From Halobacteriovorax sp. (GTDB taxonomy: Bacteria > Bdellovibrionota > Bacteriovoracia > Bacteriovoracales > Bacteriovoracaceae): 7,047 nt of DNA. The stretch is from the NCBI GenBank assembly GCA_002686115.1, contig NZAF01000043.1:20434-27480 (forward strand). The letters are read 5' to 3'. Shown here piece after piece: positions 6,649 through 7,047 of this stretch. The first letter of the stretch is position 1; each line of letters opens with the position of its first letter. A program made the translations under genes and the position numbers. Under the pieces are notes generated by a model. That model did not search any database and had not been told where the DNA came from. It saw nothing but the letters and a program-made list of their open reading frames with translations.

Positions 6649-7047
6649 ATGATACTGTAGGTAATGTACAACTTTGTGGTTTTAAAATAAGAGGTGACTT
6701 TTATGCTATTCCTGTACTAGAGGTTAAAGAAGTTATCAAGCCACAAAAGTTAACACCGGTTCCTCTTTCACAAGACTATGTGAGAGGTCTTATAAATCTA
6801 CGTGGACAGATTGTTACATCTTTAAGCCTTAGAGATTTATTTAAAATGAATGAGCCTGACTTAGATGACCACATGAATATTATCGTAAGTGGTGAGGACT
6901 CATTATATGCACTTGTTGTTGATGAGATATTGGATGTTATAGAAGTAGAACAAGATAGTTTTGAAGATATTCCTGAAACTATCGATGAAAATGTAAAGAA
7001 GTTTATTAAAGGCGTTTATAAATTAAAAGATAAATTAATTATATTAT
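6645..7047 (+). CDS. cheW: Chemotaxis coupling protein CheW (3' truncated)
   Basis: The frame opens at the ATG that overlaps the cheA stop (ATGA, 6645-6648) and stays open to the window end, giving 134 residues. Family features: FKIRGDFYAIPVLEVKEVI (13-31), the strand that carries receptor/kinase contacts; a PVPLSQDYVRGLINLRGQIV segment (residues 38-57) with the VRGLINLRG signature; SLSLRDLF (59-66); and LVVDEILDV (90-98). The C-terminus, KLKDKLIIL, is the beginning of the usual last strand, so probably only about 10-20 residues are missing. CheW bridges chemoreceptors to the P5 domain of CheA in the membrane-associated signalling array. The 4-nt overlap points to translational coupling and balanced production with CheA. 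Further chemotaxis genes may follow downstream, but they are outside the view. Confidence 0.95.
   Translation, partial: MNDTVGNVQLCGFKIRGDFYAIPVLEVKEVIKPQKLTPVPLSQDYVRGLINLRGQIVTSLSLRDLFKMNEPDLDDHMNIIVSGEDSLYALVVDEILDVIEVEQDSFEDIPETIDENVKKFIKGVYKLKDKLIIL

Noticed and set aside
6258..6671. 137-codon reverse-strand open frame across the cheA receiver and cheW start
   Set aside because: It lies wholly opposite well-supported coding sequence with conserved receiver and CheW motifs, has no ribosome site or family resemblance, and is a shadow of those genes.

Overview
The window is AT-rich, densely packed bacterial DNA. It holds one 5'-truncated gene, five complete genes and one 3'-truncated gene, with no RNA genes, insertion sequences or CRISPR arrays that I could recognise. 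The best-supported part is a chemotaxis locus. Three things suggest a Bdellovibrionota member (Bacteriovorax/Halobacteriovorax-like): low GC, a very large CheA with extra C-terminal modules, and an acidic membrane protein with a Cys-rich C-terminal domain. That assignment is inference from style and not from a marker gene.

Left part (1-1900, + strand). The first 147 bases are the Lys/Arg/Gly/His-rich tail of an unidentified basic protein, possibly the disordered end of an RNA-binding enzyme such as a DEAD-box helicase. After a 27-nt gap comes a DUF455-type ferritin-like protein with a complete set of carboxylate/histidine di-iron ligands. Its last codons overlap the start of a second gene by 14 nt. 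That gene encodes a divergent ATP-grasp-like protein. The overlap makes a translationally coupled pair: a putative di-iron oxygenase/hydroxylase beside a putative ligase. This is the most likely place for an undescribed small pathway.

Middle (1906-2505, - strand). A class II aldolase/adducin-family enzyme lies tail-to-tail with the ATP-grasp gene, with only 5 nt between the stop codons. Its start faces a 100-nt divergent intergenic region that carries an 8-bp tandem repeat, a 10-bp palindrome and a possible promoter.

Right part (2606-7047, + strand). A 345-residue protein has two similar acidic motifs, one probable membrane segment, a Lys-rich and disordered middle, and six cysteines in the last about 65 residues. 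A weak hairpin followed by nine T residues separates it from cheA. CheA is 967 residues: Hpt, long acidic linker, dimerisation and HATPase domains, two CheW-like domains, and a C-terminal receiver. Its stop codon overlaps the start of cheW (ATGA), and cheW runs off the window end. CheA and CheW would form the core kinase-adaptor complex at chemoreceptor arrays. The receiver may act as a phosphate sink or as an internal output.
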